NCBI GenBank assembly: GCA_958454405.1
Contig: CAUEBO010000057.1
Coordinates: forward strand, 1 to 16,563
Length of the DNA: 16,563 bases
Direction of reading: 5' to 3'
From: an uncultured Eggerthellaceae bacterium
GTDB lineage: Bacteria > Actinomycetota > Coriobacteriia > Coriobacteriales > Eggerthellaceae
The position numbers were made by a program, and so were the translations under genes. The stretch's first letter is position 1; each line of letters begins with the position of its first letter. The notes beneath the pieces are model-generated. The model was not told where the DNA came from. It did no database searches and saw only the letters and a list, made by a program, of their open reading frames with translations. This document shows positions 1 through 6,505 of the stretch, piece by piece.

Positions 1-10
1 CGCGCAAAAC

Positions 11-84
11 GCGGGTGTGGTTCAATGGTAGAACCTGAGCCTTCCAAGCTCATGACGCGGGTTCGATTCCCGTCACCCGCTCCA
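11..84 (+). tRNA. tRNA-Gly (anticodon UCC), CCA encoded
   Basis: The sequence folds as a complete 74-nt tRNA. The acceptor arms GCGGGTG (11-17) and CACCCGC (74-80) pair perfectly. The T arm carries GGTTCGATTCC, and the anticodon loop inside CCTTCCAAG shows TCC, which reads GGA glycine codons. The discriminator base T81 is followed by an encoded CCA at 82-84. A strong terminator follows 10 nt downstream, so this is the last gene of its transcript. Its promoter lies left of the window. Confidence 0.97.
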
Positions 85-94
85 TTCGACTTGC

Positions 95-120
95 AGGCCG
101 GAGACAAGCTCCGGCCTTTC
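95..120 (+). terminator. Rho-independent terminator of tRNA-Gly
   Basis: A perfect 9-bp stem, AGGCCGGAG (95-103) with CTCCGGCCT (109-117), closes a 5-nt loop and runs into TTTC. The T tract is short, as in many GC-rich genomes, but the stem is strong and well placed just after the tRNA. Confidence 0.8.
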
Positions 121-218
121 CATTCTCAATGGGCTCCACGAGAATTCCGAAGCCCTCTCCACAGCATCCGCTTCCCCCTTCCCATCCATGCACGATGCGC
201 GCGAGCAGGCGCGGACGG

Positions 219-257
219 CGCCCATGCGCGTAACGTCATCGCCCATGCGCGATGACG
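219..257. repeat. 12-bp direct repeats overlapping a 9-bp inverted repeat upstream of ligD
   Basis: CGCCCATGCGCG occurs at 219-230 and again at 240-251, start to start 21 bp, about two helical turns. The second copy lies inside an inverted repeat, CGTCATCGC (234-242) and GCGATGACG (249-257), with a 6-nt loop and no T tract. The arrangement resembles an operator better than a terminator. The 121-372 gap holds no gene or consensus promoter I can support; these repeats are its only clear structure. Confidence 0.45.
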
Positions 258-372
258 GCGCGTTGCCGATGTCGATTCCAAAGCAGAGAGACGGCATCGA
301 GGCGCTAGAGTCGTTTCGCCGGGCCGCGCGTCCGGCACGCAACGACCCGCCGAGAGAAGAACGGCACGACCC

Positions 373-2856
373 ATGACCGCGAAGCTGGATGCCTACAACC
401 GAAAACGGGATTTCAACCGCACGGAGGAACCCGGGGGAGCCGAGCCCGAAGACGGGACGGCCGCCGCCTCGAGCGATCGGCGCCTGAGGTTCGCCGTGCA
501 ACACCACATCGCGCGCCGAGACCATTACGACCTGCGCCTTGAATGGGATGGCGTCCTTCTGAGCTGGGCGGTTCCAAAAGGCCCGTCCTTCAACCCCCAT
601 GACAAGCGCTTGGCTGTGCGCGTGGAGGACCATCCCCTGGCCTACCGGTCCTTCGAGGGGACCATCCCGCAGGGCGAGTACGGCGGAGGCACCGTCATGC
701 TGTGGGATGAAGGCTTTTGGACGCCGCTCGCAAACGTGGAGGAAGGGCTGCGCGCCGGCGATTTGAAGTTCGTTCTGGAGGGCCGGCGGCTGAAAGGCGC
801 TTGGGCGCTGATCCACATGAGGCCGAAACCCGGCGAGCGCGACGTCAACTGGCTACTCATCAAGGAGAAAGACGGCTGCGCCCAACCCGATGCCGGCATC
901 GCCGGCTTCGACGCGTCCGTCAAAACCGGGCGTGCGATGGACGAGATCGCGAAAGGGGCGAACGCCCGCTTCGCCAAGAACCCTTTCACCGAGGTGGACG
1001 TGGAGCTTGCCAAGCCGACGAGCTCGGCGCCGTCCGGCGACCAGTGGCTGTTCGAAGTGAAGTACGACGGGTACCGCATCGTCGCGTTCGCAGAAGGCGA
1101 CCGGGTCCGCCTCGTCACCCGCAACGGCAACGACTACACCGACCGCTTCCCCGCCATCGCCTCCTCGCTCTCCCAGTGGGCTGCGGGCCGGGCGATGGTC
1201 CTGGACGGCGAGCTGGTGGCGACCGACGCGAACGGCAGAACGGACTTCCAGGCGCTTCAGAGCTTCCTGCGCGATCCGGCAGGCAAGCGCCCTTCCTACG
1301 TCGCGTTCGATCTGCTTGCGCTCGATGGCGACGATCTGCGCGACCGGCCTCTGATCGAACGCAAGGAGCTGTTGAAGGCTCTGATGGAAGATGCGCCCGA
1401 CGACCTTCGGTACAGCGCGCACGTGCGCGGCGGCGGCGAGGACGGCTTGCGCGCCGCATGCGAGCAGCGCTTGGAAGGCATCGTGGGCAAGCGCGCCGAC
1501 TCCCCGTACCGCGGAGAGCGCAACGGCGATTGGATCAAGCTGAAATGCGGGAATGTCCAGGAGCTCGTCATCGGCGGCTACACGCAGTCCGCGAAGCGGG
1601 CCCGCGGAATCAGCTCGCTACTGCTCGGCCGGTATGAGAAGGGTCTGCTCGTGTATGCGGGACGCGTGGGATCCGGCCTGGGCGAGGCCGCCTCGCGCGA
1701 ACTGCTGACCGCGTTCGAGGGCCTCGAGCGATCGGACTCCCCCTTCGCCGAAGCGCCGAAAGCGCGCGCAGGCGAACGCATCGCCTGGTTGGATCCCCAG
1801 CTGATGGCGCAGGTGAAGTTCACCGAATGGACCCGCGACGGGCTGCTGCGCCACGCGAGTTACCAGGGTCTTCGCACAGACAAGGATCCGTGCGACGTGC
1901 ATCGCGAAACAACCGCGCCGAAGCCGCCCGACCGGCGCGGCGCAGCCGGCGCGTCCCTTCCATCCCCCAAGCGATCGGAGCATCTCATGAAACCAGACGG
2001 AAGCGCCGTCGTCGACGGCGTGCGCATCACGAACCCCGGCAAGCTGCTGTTCGAGGATCCTCCTGTCACGAAGGAGGACGTGGTGCGCTACTACGCCCGC
2101 GTCGCCGAGCGCATGCTGCCCTACGCGGGCGGCCGCATCCTGAGCATCGTGCGCTGCCCGCGGGGCGCAGGATCGGCGTGCTTCTTCAAAAAGCACCCCG
2201 GACCCGACACCGCCGGGGTCGTTGCCGTCGACGTCGCCTCGAGCGATGGCGAGCCAGAAGCGTACTTCTACGTGGACAGCGCCGAAGGGCTCGTGTCCGA
2301 AGCGCAGATGGACACGCTGGAATTCCACATTTGGGGCAGCCGCGCGGACGCGCTCGAGCACCCTGACATGATGGTGTTCGACCTGGATCCCGACAAGGGC
2401 CTTGACCTCTGGCAAGTCCGGCGGGGGGTGCGGGACCTCAAGGGCATACTGGACGACCTGGCTCTTTCCTCGTTTCTCAAGACGAGCGGCGGCAAGGGCT
2501 ACCATGTGACGGTGCCGTTCGAGCCCTCCGCCTCATGGGATGCGTTCCACGGCTTCGCCCGGCGCATCGCCCAGGTGATGGCCGAGAAGTGGCCCGACCG
2601 CTATACAAGCAACGTGCGGCTGGCCAAGCGGACCGGCAAGGTGTTCATCGACTGGATGCGCAACGGCCGGGGCGCCACGAGCGTGGCACCGTATTCCCTG
2701 CGGGCCCGCAGCGGCGCGCGCGTCTCGATGCCGCTTTCCTGGGACGAGCTGGACAGCGTGGCGCCGGATGCCGTCACCATGGAGGACGCGCTGGCCAGAA
2801 TCGAACGCGACGACCCGTGGGAGGGCTTCTTCAAGGTCGACCAGTCGCTCGCGTAG
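373..2856 (+). CDS. ligD: ATP-dependent DNA ligase D, phosphoesterase-ligase-polymerase
   Basis: This 827-residue protein has the layout of the bacterial non-homologous end-joining ligase. Residues about 36-165 are the 3'-phosphoesterase domain, with the expected metal and catalytic residues H45, H51, D53, R55, H87 and Y91. Residues about 205-505 are the ATP-dependent ligase: nucleotidyl lysine K230 in EVKYDG, E280 in LDGE, EGIVGKR (motif IV) and WIKLK (motif V). After a proline-rich linker (511-540), residues 545-815 form the primase-like polymerase with FDLDPD (D670, D672), SGGKGYH and FIDW (D760). The order is that of Pseudomonas LigD, not mycobacterial LigD. The start follows a GAGAGAAG-type site. 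In the known pathway LigD is recruited by Ku to double-strand breaks; no ku gene lies in this window, so it must be elsewhere or absent. No disruption is visible. Confidence 0.96.
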   Translation: MTAKLDAYNRKRDFNRTEEPGGAEPEDGTAAASSDRRLRFAVQHHIARRDHYDLRLEWDGVLLSWAVPKGPSFNPHDKRLAVRVEDHPLAYRSFEGTIPQGEYGGGTVMLWDEGFWTPLANVEEGLRAGDLKFVLEGRRLKGAWALIHMRPKPGERDVNWLLIKEKDGCAQPDAGIAGFDASVKTGRAMDEIAKGANARFAKNPFTEVDVELAKPTSSAPSGDQWLFEVKYDGYRIVAFAEGDRVRLVTRNGNDYTDRFPAIASSLSQWAAGRAMVLDGELVATDANGRTDFQALQSFLRDPAGKRPSYVAFDLLALDGDDLRDRPLIERKELLKALMEDAPDDLRYSAHVRGGGEDGLRAACEQRLEGIVGKRADSPYRGERNGDWIKLKCGNVQELVIGGYTQSAKRARGISSLLLGRYEKGLLVYAGRVGSGLGEAASRELLTAFEGLERSDSPFAEAPKARAGERIAWLDPQLMAQVKFTEWTRDGLLRHASYQGLRTDKDPCDVHRETTAPKPPDRRGAAGASLPSPKRSEHLMKPDGSAVVDGVRITNPGKLLFEDPPVTKEDVVRYYARVAERMLPYAGGRILSIVRCPRGAGSACFFKKHPGPDTAGVVAVDVASSDGEPEAYFYVDSAEGLVSEAQMDTLEFHIWGSRADALEHPDMMVFDLDPDKGLDLWQVRRGVRDLKGILDDLALSSFLKTSGGKGYHVTVPFEPSASWDAFHGFARRIAQVMAEKWPDRYTSNVRLAKRTGKVFIDWMRNGRGATSVAPYSLRARSGARVSMPLSWDELDSVAPDAVTMEDALARIERDDPWEGFFKVDQSLA
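1977..1989 (+). promoter_or_regulatory. Possible internal ribosome-binding site and start within ligD
   Basis: GGAG at 1977-1980 sits 6 nt before an in-frame ATG at 1987 (Met539), exactly in the linker between ligase and polymerase domains. Initiation here would yield a 289-residue stand-alone polymerase domain ending at 2856. The signal is visible; its use is inference. Confidence 0.35.
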
Positions 2857-2913
2857 CGGATTCGCCCTCCTCGGCGGCCGGCCCGCGGCCTCGGACGCCC
2901 CGGCATGATGAAA

Positions 2914-2950
2914 GACCCGCCGATCTTGGGAAGCTCCAGATCAGCGGGTC
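2914..2950 (-). terminator. Hairpin terminator, mainly for the minus-strand segment
   Basis: GACCCGC (2914-2920) pairs with GCGGGTC (2944-2950), and inside it GATCT (2922-2926) pairs with AGATC (2938-2942), with one mismatch between the two helices. Read on the minus strand the hairpin is followed by CTTTCATCAT, a short T tract. On the plus strand it lies 58 nt after the ligD stop and could end that message too, although no T tract follows on that side. Confidence 0.5.
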
Positions 2951-3190
2951 GCATTGCCACACGGTTGGGTTGTCCATATAGGATTCAACCATAATCCCAT
3001 TTAGAGCAGCTGCCGAAGCTATATCTAGAGGTCGATAGATAAGTGCATTACCGAACTCTTGCTACATTTCTGGGCGAAGGTTGATATTTATCTGTAGCGC
3101 ATCGTTGGCCGGAAGATAGTAATCTCTGAGGTTAACGCAATAGCTTACTGGACGAGAAGTGAGTGAATTACCACCCCTTTTACTGTGTTT
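2942..3190 (-). pseudogene. Decayed protein-coding remnant with an in-frame amber codon
   Basis: Reading the minus strand gives a protein-like frame of about 83 codons broken once by TAG at 3062-3064. Before it comes VSYCVNLRDYYLPANDALQI and then NINLRPEM; after it QEFGNALIYRPLDIASAAAL and, further on, MDNPTVWQCDPL, where the frame reaches the terminator hairpin. There is no plausible start codon in frame, although an AAGGGGTGG Shine-Dalgarno-like sequence overlaps the stop of the upstream membrane-protein gene. I do not recognise the family. The amino-acid composition and the smooth continuation across the TAG suggest a former gene of the same AT-rich segment, probably downstream of the membrane-protein gene. 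A chance open frame cannot be excluded. Confidence 0.4.
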
Positions 3191-3605
3191 CTAGATAAAA
3201 TTTTACGCGCTTTGAACGCAGAAAGTACACAACCACTAAGACTGCACCAATGATACAAATGCTAACGGTTGCTATGGTCATGCCCAACGTTGTGAAACCT
3301 ATAACACCTTGGGCAACAGCCATCGCCACTCCGACAACTCCGCCAGCAAAATAGGCGTAGATAAAACGTCTATCGCGACGTACGATCATTACGGTTAGAA
3401 CAATGATAGCTACTTCCATGAGGATCATCAGTGCAATCACCGCAGGATGCGAATAGGGCATCATGTTCGTAACTACTCCCACAGTCACAATTATCGGGGA
3501 AAAAACGATGTACGCAATACAGCCTACGACAAACAACAATAGTAATCCCCCGAGCTTGCTGCCAAACGCTTTCGTCTCGTTTGTCGTATTTTCCATCCTG
3601 CTCAT
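3180..3605 (-). CDS. Small four-helix membrane protein, DUF2569-like
   Basis: The 141-residue product has four hydrophobic segments: near the N-terminus (LGGLLLLFVVGCIAYIVF), then IALMILMEVAIIVLTVMIV, AYFAGGVVGVAMAVA and VSICIIGAVLVVVYFL. The KLGGLLLLF opening and the final YFLRSKRVK resemble DUF2569 proteins, an uncharacterised integral membrane family; that match is from memory of the family pattern. ATG at 3605 is chosen because GGGAG lies 5 nt upstream; ATG 3617, TTG 3620 and ATG 3596 are alternatives with poorer spacing. The gene is clearly AT-richer than its neighbours and uses A/T-ending codons, suggesting horizontal acquisition. The function is unknown. Confidence 0.75.
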   Translation of the reverse strand: MSRMENTTNETKAFGSKLGGLLLLFVVGCIAYIVFSPIIVTVGVVTNMMPYSHPAVIALMILMEVAIIVLTVMIVRRDRRFIYAYFAGGVVGVAMAVAQGVIGFTTLGMTIATVSICIIGAVLVVVYFLRSKRVKFYLETQ

Positions 3606-4004
3606 AAAGTCTCCCATCAACTTTACTTAAATACCAGATACGTCTGAAATACATTTTGTGCTTTTCAGGGCATAAATACCTCATGTGATATGAGTTTCGG
3701 AAAATTCAAGACGCTGAATGGCTTCTAAATGTGAACGGAAAGTCCCGACGTGCTGATTTATCGTAATGGTGGAACGACAACTAACTTCAAGCCGTCGCGC
3801 CAAGATGAGGTGCTGTGGCAAGCCGTAACGTCGGCGATTACGATGGCCGTTAGGCTAGCGTAATTTGAAAATGGCCGGGTTGAGCGATTCACCACTTCGT
3901 GGTTCGCATGCATTCCCTTACGGTATTAGAATAAAACCTTTTGGTGCGGCCACAGATTTCGAACCGAGATAATAGAATCCGGTAATTCAATCATTTTATG
4001 AAAA
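3606..4004. other. AT-richer gene-poor stretch upstream of the DUF2569-like gene
   Basis: No intact gene is visible here. On the plus strand a 43-codon open stretch runs from 3735 to a TAA at 3861-3863 (SPDVLIYRNGG, then RQDEVLWQAVTSAI). It is preceded directly by ATG TGA at 3729-3734, so it is either a remnant or chance. A small hairpin, ACCAC/GTGGT, lies at 3891-3903. A degenerate tRNA-3'-like sequence is listed separately. The composition matches the DUF2569-like gene rather than the surrounding genome. Confidence 0.5.
3942..3964 (-). repeat. Degenerate copy of a tRNA 3' end, possible old attachment site
   Basis: Positions 3942-3964 resemble the 3' end of the adjacent tRNA-Pro (4005-4029): both start TGGT and end TTCGAACC, with about 18 of 25 aligned positions the same, allowing one gap. 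Read on the minus strand this gives GGTTCGAA followed by a terminal CACCA. The T stem cannot pair, so it is not a functional tRNA. A decayed integration duplicate is one explanation; shared T-arm consensus is another. Confidence 0.3.
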
Positions 4005-4081
4005 TGGTCGGGACGACAGGATTCGAACCTGCGACATCCTGCTCCCAAAGCAGGCGCGCTACCAGGCTGCGCCACGTCCCG
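4005..4081 (-). tRNA. tRNA-Pro (anticodon UGG), CCA encoded
   Basis: The minus strand gives a complete 77-nt tRNA. Acceptor arm CGGGACG (4081-4075) pairs with CGTCCCG (4015-4009), followed by discriminator A and an encoded CCA (4007-4005). The T arm contains GGTTCGAATCC, and the anticodon loop TTTGGGA carries TGG, reading CCA and, by wobble, other proline codons. It begins only 22 nt after the rdgB stop codon and has its own apparent promoter. No convincing terminator follows it. Confidence 0.97.
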
Positions 4082-4102
4082 ACGCCGACGAACGGCAGAG
4101 GT

Positions 4103-4111
4103 ATTATAGCA
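4103..4111 (-). promoter_or_regulatory. Extended -10 promoter of tRNA-Pro, overlapping the rdgB stop
   Basis: The minus strand reads TGCTATAAT, a perfect -10 hexamer (4108-4103) preceded by the TGn extension. The stop codon TAA of rdgB (4106-4104) lies inside the hexamer. Transcription would start near 4096, leaving a leader of about 15 nt before the mature tRNA. There is no consensus -35, as is typical of extended -10 promoters. Confidence 0.6.
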
Positions 4112-4778
4112 GAAGCGTCGTCGCCGTGATGGCGGATTCATCGATACCGTCGGACTCGCCGAAGCGGCCTTCGTCCCGGTCGCGCCCTTGCAGCTGCGCG
4201 CGCAGCGCCCGCAAGGCGCCTCCGCGATGCGACACGGCGTTCTTCTCGTGCGGCAGCGCCTCGGCCAGCGTGCGGCCGTCGTCGAACACGTCGGGCAGGA
4301 ACAGCGGGTCGTAGCCGAAACCGTGCTCTCCACGCCCCTCGCGGCCGATGCGGCCTTCGACAGTGCCGCACGCGACCGACTCCTCGCCGTCTTCGTCGAT
4401 GAAGACGAGCGTGCACGCGAAGCGCGCCGTGCGGCGCTCGTCGGGAACGTCCGCCAGCGCGGCAAGCAGCTTGGCGTTGTTGTCCGCATCGGTCGCCTCG
4501 TCGCCCGCATAGCGCGCCGAATAGACGCCGGGGGCTCCCTGGAGCGCATCGACCTCGAGCCCGGAATCGTCGGCGAGCACAGCCATGCCGCCGCTCGCCT
4601 CGCGCGCGGCACGGGCCTTGATGCGGGCGTTGCCCTCGAACGTGCCGGCGTCCTCAGCCGGATCGGATTCCAAGCCGAGTTGGCGCAGCGTGCGGAACTC
4701 CCAGCCGGGAAAGGACAGCGCGGCTGCGATTTCCTCGGCCTTGTGGGCGTTGTTGCTCGCGATGACGACGGTTTTCAT
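4104..4778 (-). CDS. rdgB: XTP/dITP pyrophosphatase (RdgB/HAM1 family)
   Basis: This 224-residue enzyme hydrolyses non-canonical purine nucleoside triphosphates (ITP, dITP, XTP) to monophosphates, keeping deaminated bases out of DNA and RNA. Family signatures are visible: the substrate loop ASNNAHKAEEI (7-17), ADDSGLEVDAL (69-79) with the catalytic Asp pair D70/D71, GVYSARYAG, GFGYDPLF (153-160) and SHR (183-185). ATG at 4778 is chosen because MKTVVIASNN is the normal family start; AAAGGG lies 11-12 nt upstream. An upstream GTG at 4862 abuts the murI stop but would add 28 atypical residues. The C-terminal tail after about residue 198 (roughly 25 residues) is longer than usual for the family, and its last codons form the tRNA-Pro promoter. 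It lies 84 bp after murI on the same strand and is probably co-transcribed. Confidence 0.95.
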   Translation of the reverse strand: MKTVVIASNNAHKAEEIAAALSFPGWEFRTLRQLGLESDPAEDAGTFEGNARIKARAAREASGGMAVLADDSGLEVDALQGAPGVYSARYAGDEATDADNNAKLLAALADVPDERRTARFACTLVFIDEDGEESVACGTVEGRIGREGRGEHGFGYDPLFLPDVFDDGRTLAEALPHEKNAVSHRGGALRALRAQLQGRDRDEGRFGESDGIDESAITATTLLL

Positions 4779-4862
4779 ATGGATCAGCATCCCTTTCTTG
4801 CAGCTGCGGGCGGACGGCGGTTCAAAGCGCGCGAGGCGAAGCCGCACGCCCGGACGCCGCAC

Positions 4863-5813
4863 TCACCTGTCAAGGTCGACGCGGCTCGCGAAGCCGATGG
4901 GCTGGCGGAACACGCGGCTTCCGAAACGGGTGAACGCGTCGACGTCCTCTCCTGTCGTGAAGAACTCGTAGCGGGGCTCATGCGCCTCGCCTGCCAGCTC
5001 GCCGCGCCAGGCGAGAACGTCCGCCACGTCATGGGCAGCTTCCTTCGCAGACGAAACGAGCGTGACCTCGCGGCCCACGATGCCCCCGATAAGCGCTTTG
5101 AGCAGCGGGTAGTGCGTGCACCCGAGCACGAGCGTGTCGATGTCGCAGCGTCTGAGCGGTTCGAGGTACTCCTGCGCGATCTCCTGGAACGCTGGTCGGA
5201 TGTACACCTTCGACGCGAGCGAGGTGTAGTTCTCGATGGGGCCCTCCGCCATGCGGATGCCCTGCTCGGCGATTTCGACGAAGCGCGGGGCGGCCGTGGA
5301 GAACACGGTGATGCCCGCATCGATATGGCGGATGGCGCGCGTGTAGATGTCGGATTCGAACGTGGCCTTCGTCGCGATGACCCCCACGCGCCGGTTCTTC
5401 GTGGTGTGGGCCGCCGCCCGGGCACCCGGCTCAACCGCCCCGATGACCGGGACGGGAAGCGTCCTCTGCGCATGCGCCAAGCCCGCCGCCGTGGCCGTGT
5501 TGCAGGCGATAACCACCAGCTTCACGCCCCGATCCACGAGCCACGCCCCGATCTGCTGCACGAAGCCGTCCACTTCGGCGAGATCGCGCGGTCCGTACGG
5601 ACAGCGGGCCGAATCCCCCAGGTACACGATGGATTCGCGCGGCAGCGCCTTCGCGATCTCGCGCGCCACCGTCAACCCGCCGAACCCGGAGTCGAACACC
5701 CCGATGGGAGCATCGTTTCCCCAGCTCCCTCGCAGCCCCGGCACCTCTGCCGAACGTGCCGCAGGCGCCCGGAAAACGCCGGCCTCCGATGAAGGTGTTA
5801 TCATGTCGTCCAT
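4863..5813 (-). CDS. murI: Glutamate racemase
   Basis: The 316-residue protein interconverts L- and D-glutamate, supplying D-Glu for peptidoglycan precursors in the cytoplasm. Both catalytic cysteines are present: C104 in VIACNTATAA and C232 in LGCTHYPLL. Other family motifs are IGVFDSGFGGLTV (37-49), YLGDSARCPYGPR (64-76) and GAVEPGA (125-131). About 35 residues before the IGVFDSG motif form an N-terminal extension rich in Ala, Pro and Ser that is absent from compact homologues. Starts at 5813 and 5804 (Met4) are both possible and neither has a good Shine-Dalgarno site. A -10 hexamer sits only 7 nt before the first ATG, so the message may be leaderless. It is the first gene of a murI-rdgB unit. 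Confidence 0.96.
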   Translation of the reverse strand: MDDMITPSSEAGVFRAPAARSAEVPGLRGSWGNDAPIGVFDSGFGGLTVAREIAKALPRESIVYLGDSARCPYGPRDLAEVDGFVQQIGAWLVDRGVKLVVIACNTATAAGLAHAQRTLPVPVIGAVEPGARAAAHTTKNRRVGVIATKATFESDIYTRAIRHIDAGITVFSTAAPRFVEIAEQGIRMAEGPIENYTSLASKVYIRPAFQEIAQEYLEPLRRCDIDTLVLGCTHYPLLKALIGGIVGREVTLVSSAKEAAHDVADVLAWRGELAGEAHEPRYEFFTTGEDVDAFTRFGSRVFRQPIGFASRVDLDR

Positions 5814-5820
5814 GCCGCCA

Positions 5821-5848
5821 AGTATACCGCAAGCGATCCTGCAGCAAA
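5821..5848 (-). promoter_or_regulatory. murI promoter, probably giving a leaderless mRNA
   Basis: TATACT (5826-5821) on the minus strand is a 5/6 match to the -10 consensus. A weak -35 (TTTGCT, 5848-5843) is 16 bp upstream. The predicted start point, 7 to 8 nt after the hexamer, falls on 5814-5813, that is at the A of the first murI ATG. Confidence 0.5.
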
Positions 5849-5950
5849 GGCCGAACGGCGAGGCTCTAGCAACCGAACATGATCGGAAGCCCGCGCGTTG
5901 CCAAGCGGAAGCGCAGCGCGCGGGAACAGGACAATCCGAAGGAGGAGGGC

Positions 5951-6436
5951 ATGCCGAAGGAACATGACCGGAAGACGAACGCCATGCGGGTGCTCGACGC
6001 CGCAGGCGCCCGCTACCGCGCCCGGTTCTTCGAATGCCCCGAAGCCCTCTCCGGCGTGGAAGTGGCGCGCCTGCTCGAACTCGACGAGGACCGGGTGTTC
6101 AAAACACTCGTCACGGCGGGCAGGTCGGGCGAGCATTTCGCGTTCATGGTGCCCGTCGCCTGCGAGCTCGATCTGAAGAAAGCTGCCGAGGCGGTCGGCG
6201 AGAAGTCGATCGCCATGGTGAAGGCGCGCGAGCTCCTTCCGCTCACCGGGTACGTGCATGGGGGCTGCTCCCCCATCGGCATGAAGAAGCCCTTCGCCAC
6301 CGCCGTCGACGAGACGGCGACGCTTTTCGACAGCATCGTCTTCTCGGGCGGGCGCATAGGCTGCCAGATAGAGATGCCTCTCGACGAGCTGAAGCGCATC
6401 GTGGCGCTGCGGATCGCCGACCTCACGATCGTCTGA
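5951..6436 (+). CDS. ybaK: Cys-tRNA(Pro) deacylase, YbaK/EbsC family
   Basis: The 161-residue protein belongs to the YbaK editing-domain family, whose best-known member hydrolyses Cys-tRNA(Pro) formed when prolyl-tRNA synthetase mischarges cysteine. The conserved lysine lies in RVFKTLV (K51), and the family loop HGGCSPIGMKK (103-113) and the SGGRIGCQIEM segment (132-142) are present. The length is normal for the family. The start is set by a strong GGAGGAGGG at 5941-5949 immediately before ATG 5951; an in-frame ATG at 5879 lacks such a site. The gene is divergent from murI and converges on the L,D-transpeptidase gene. No consensus promoter was found in the 137-bp gap to murI. Specificity for Cys-tRNA(Pro) is inferred from the family; other subfamilies edit other tRNAs. 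Confidence 0.92.
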   Translation: MPKEHDRKTNAMRVLDAAGARYRARFFECPEALSGVEVARLLELDEDRVFKTLVTAGRSGEHFAFMVPVACELDLKKAAEAVGEKSIAMVKARELLPLTGYVHGGCSPIGMKKPFATAVDETATLFDSIVFSGGRIGCQIEMPLDELKRIVALRIADLTIV

Positions 6437-6505
6437 CGTCGCGCAGCCGGGTTCCTGCGGCAAGGCTTCTGGACGATGCTCGCTCGCGGCGACGGGAGGG
6501 GCAGC

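Noticed and set aside
188..376. 62-codon frame whose stop overlaps the ligD start (ATGA)
   Set aside because: The overlap looks like coupling, but the peptide has no homology I recognise, lies across the repeat region and has no ribosome-binding site.
73..816. 247-codon minus-strand open frame opposite ligD
   Set aside because: It crosses the tRNA-Gly terminator and ligD and shows only shadow composition.
4188..5792. 534-codon plus-strand open frame
   Set aside because: It is the antisense of rdgB and murI. Its length comes from GC-rich codon bias, and it has no recognisable domain.
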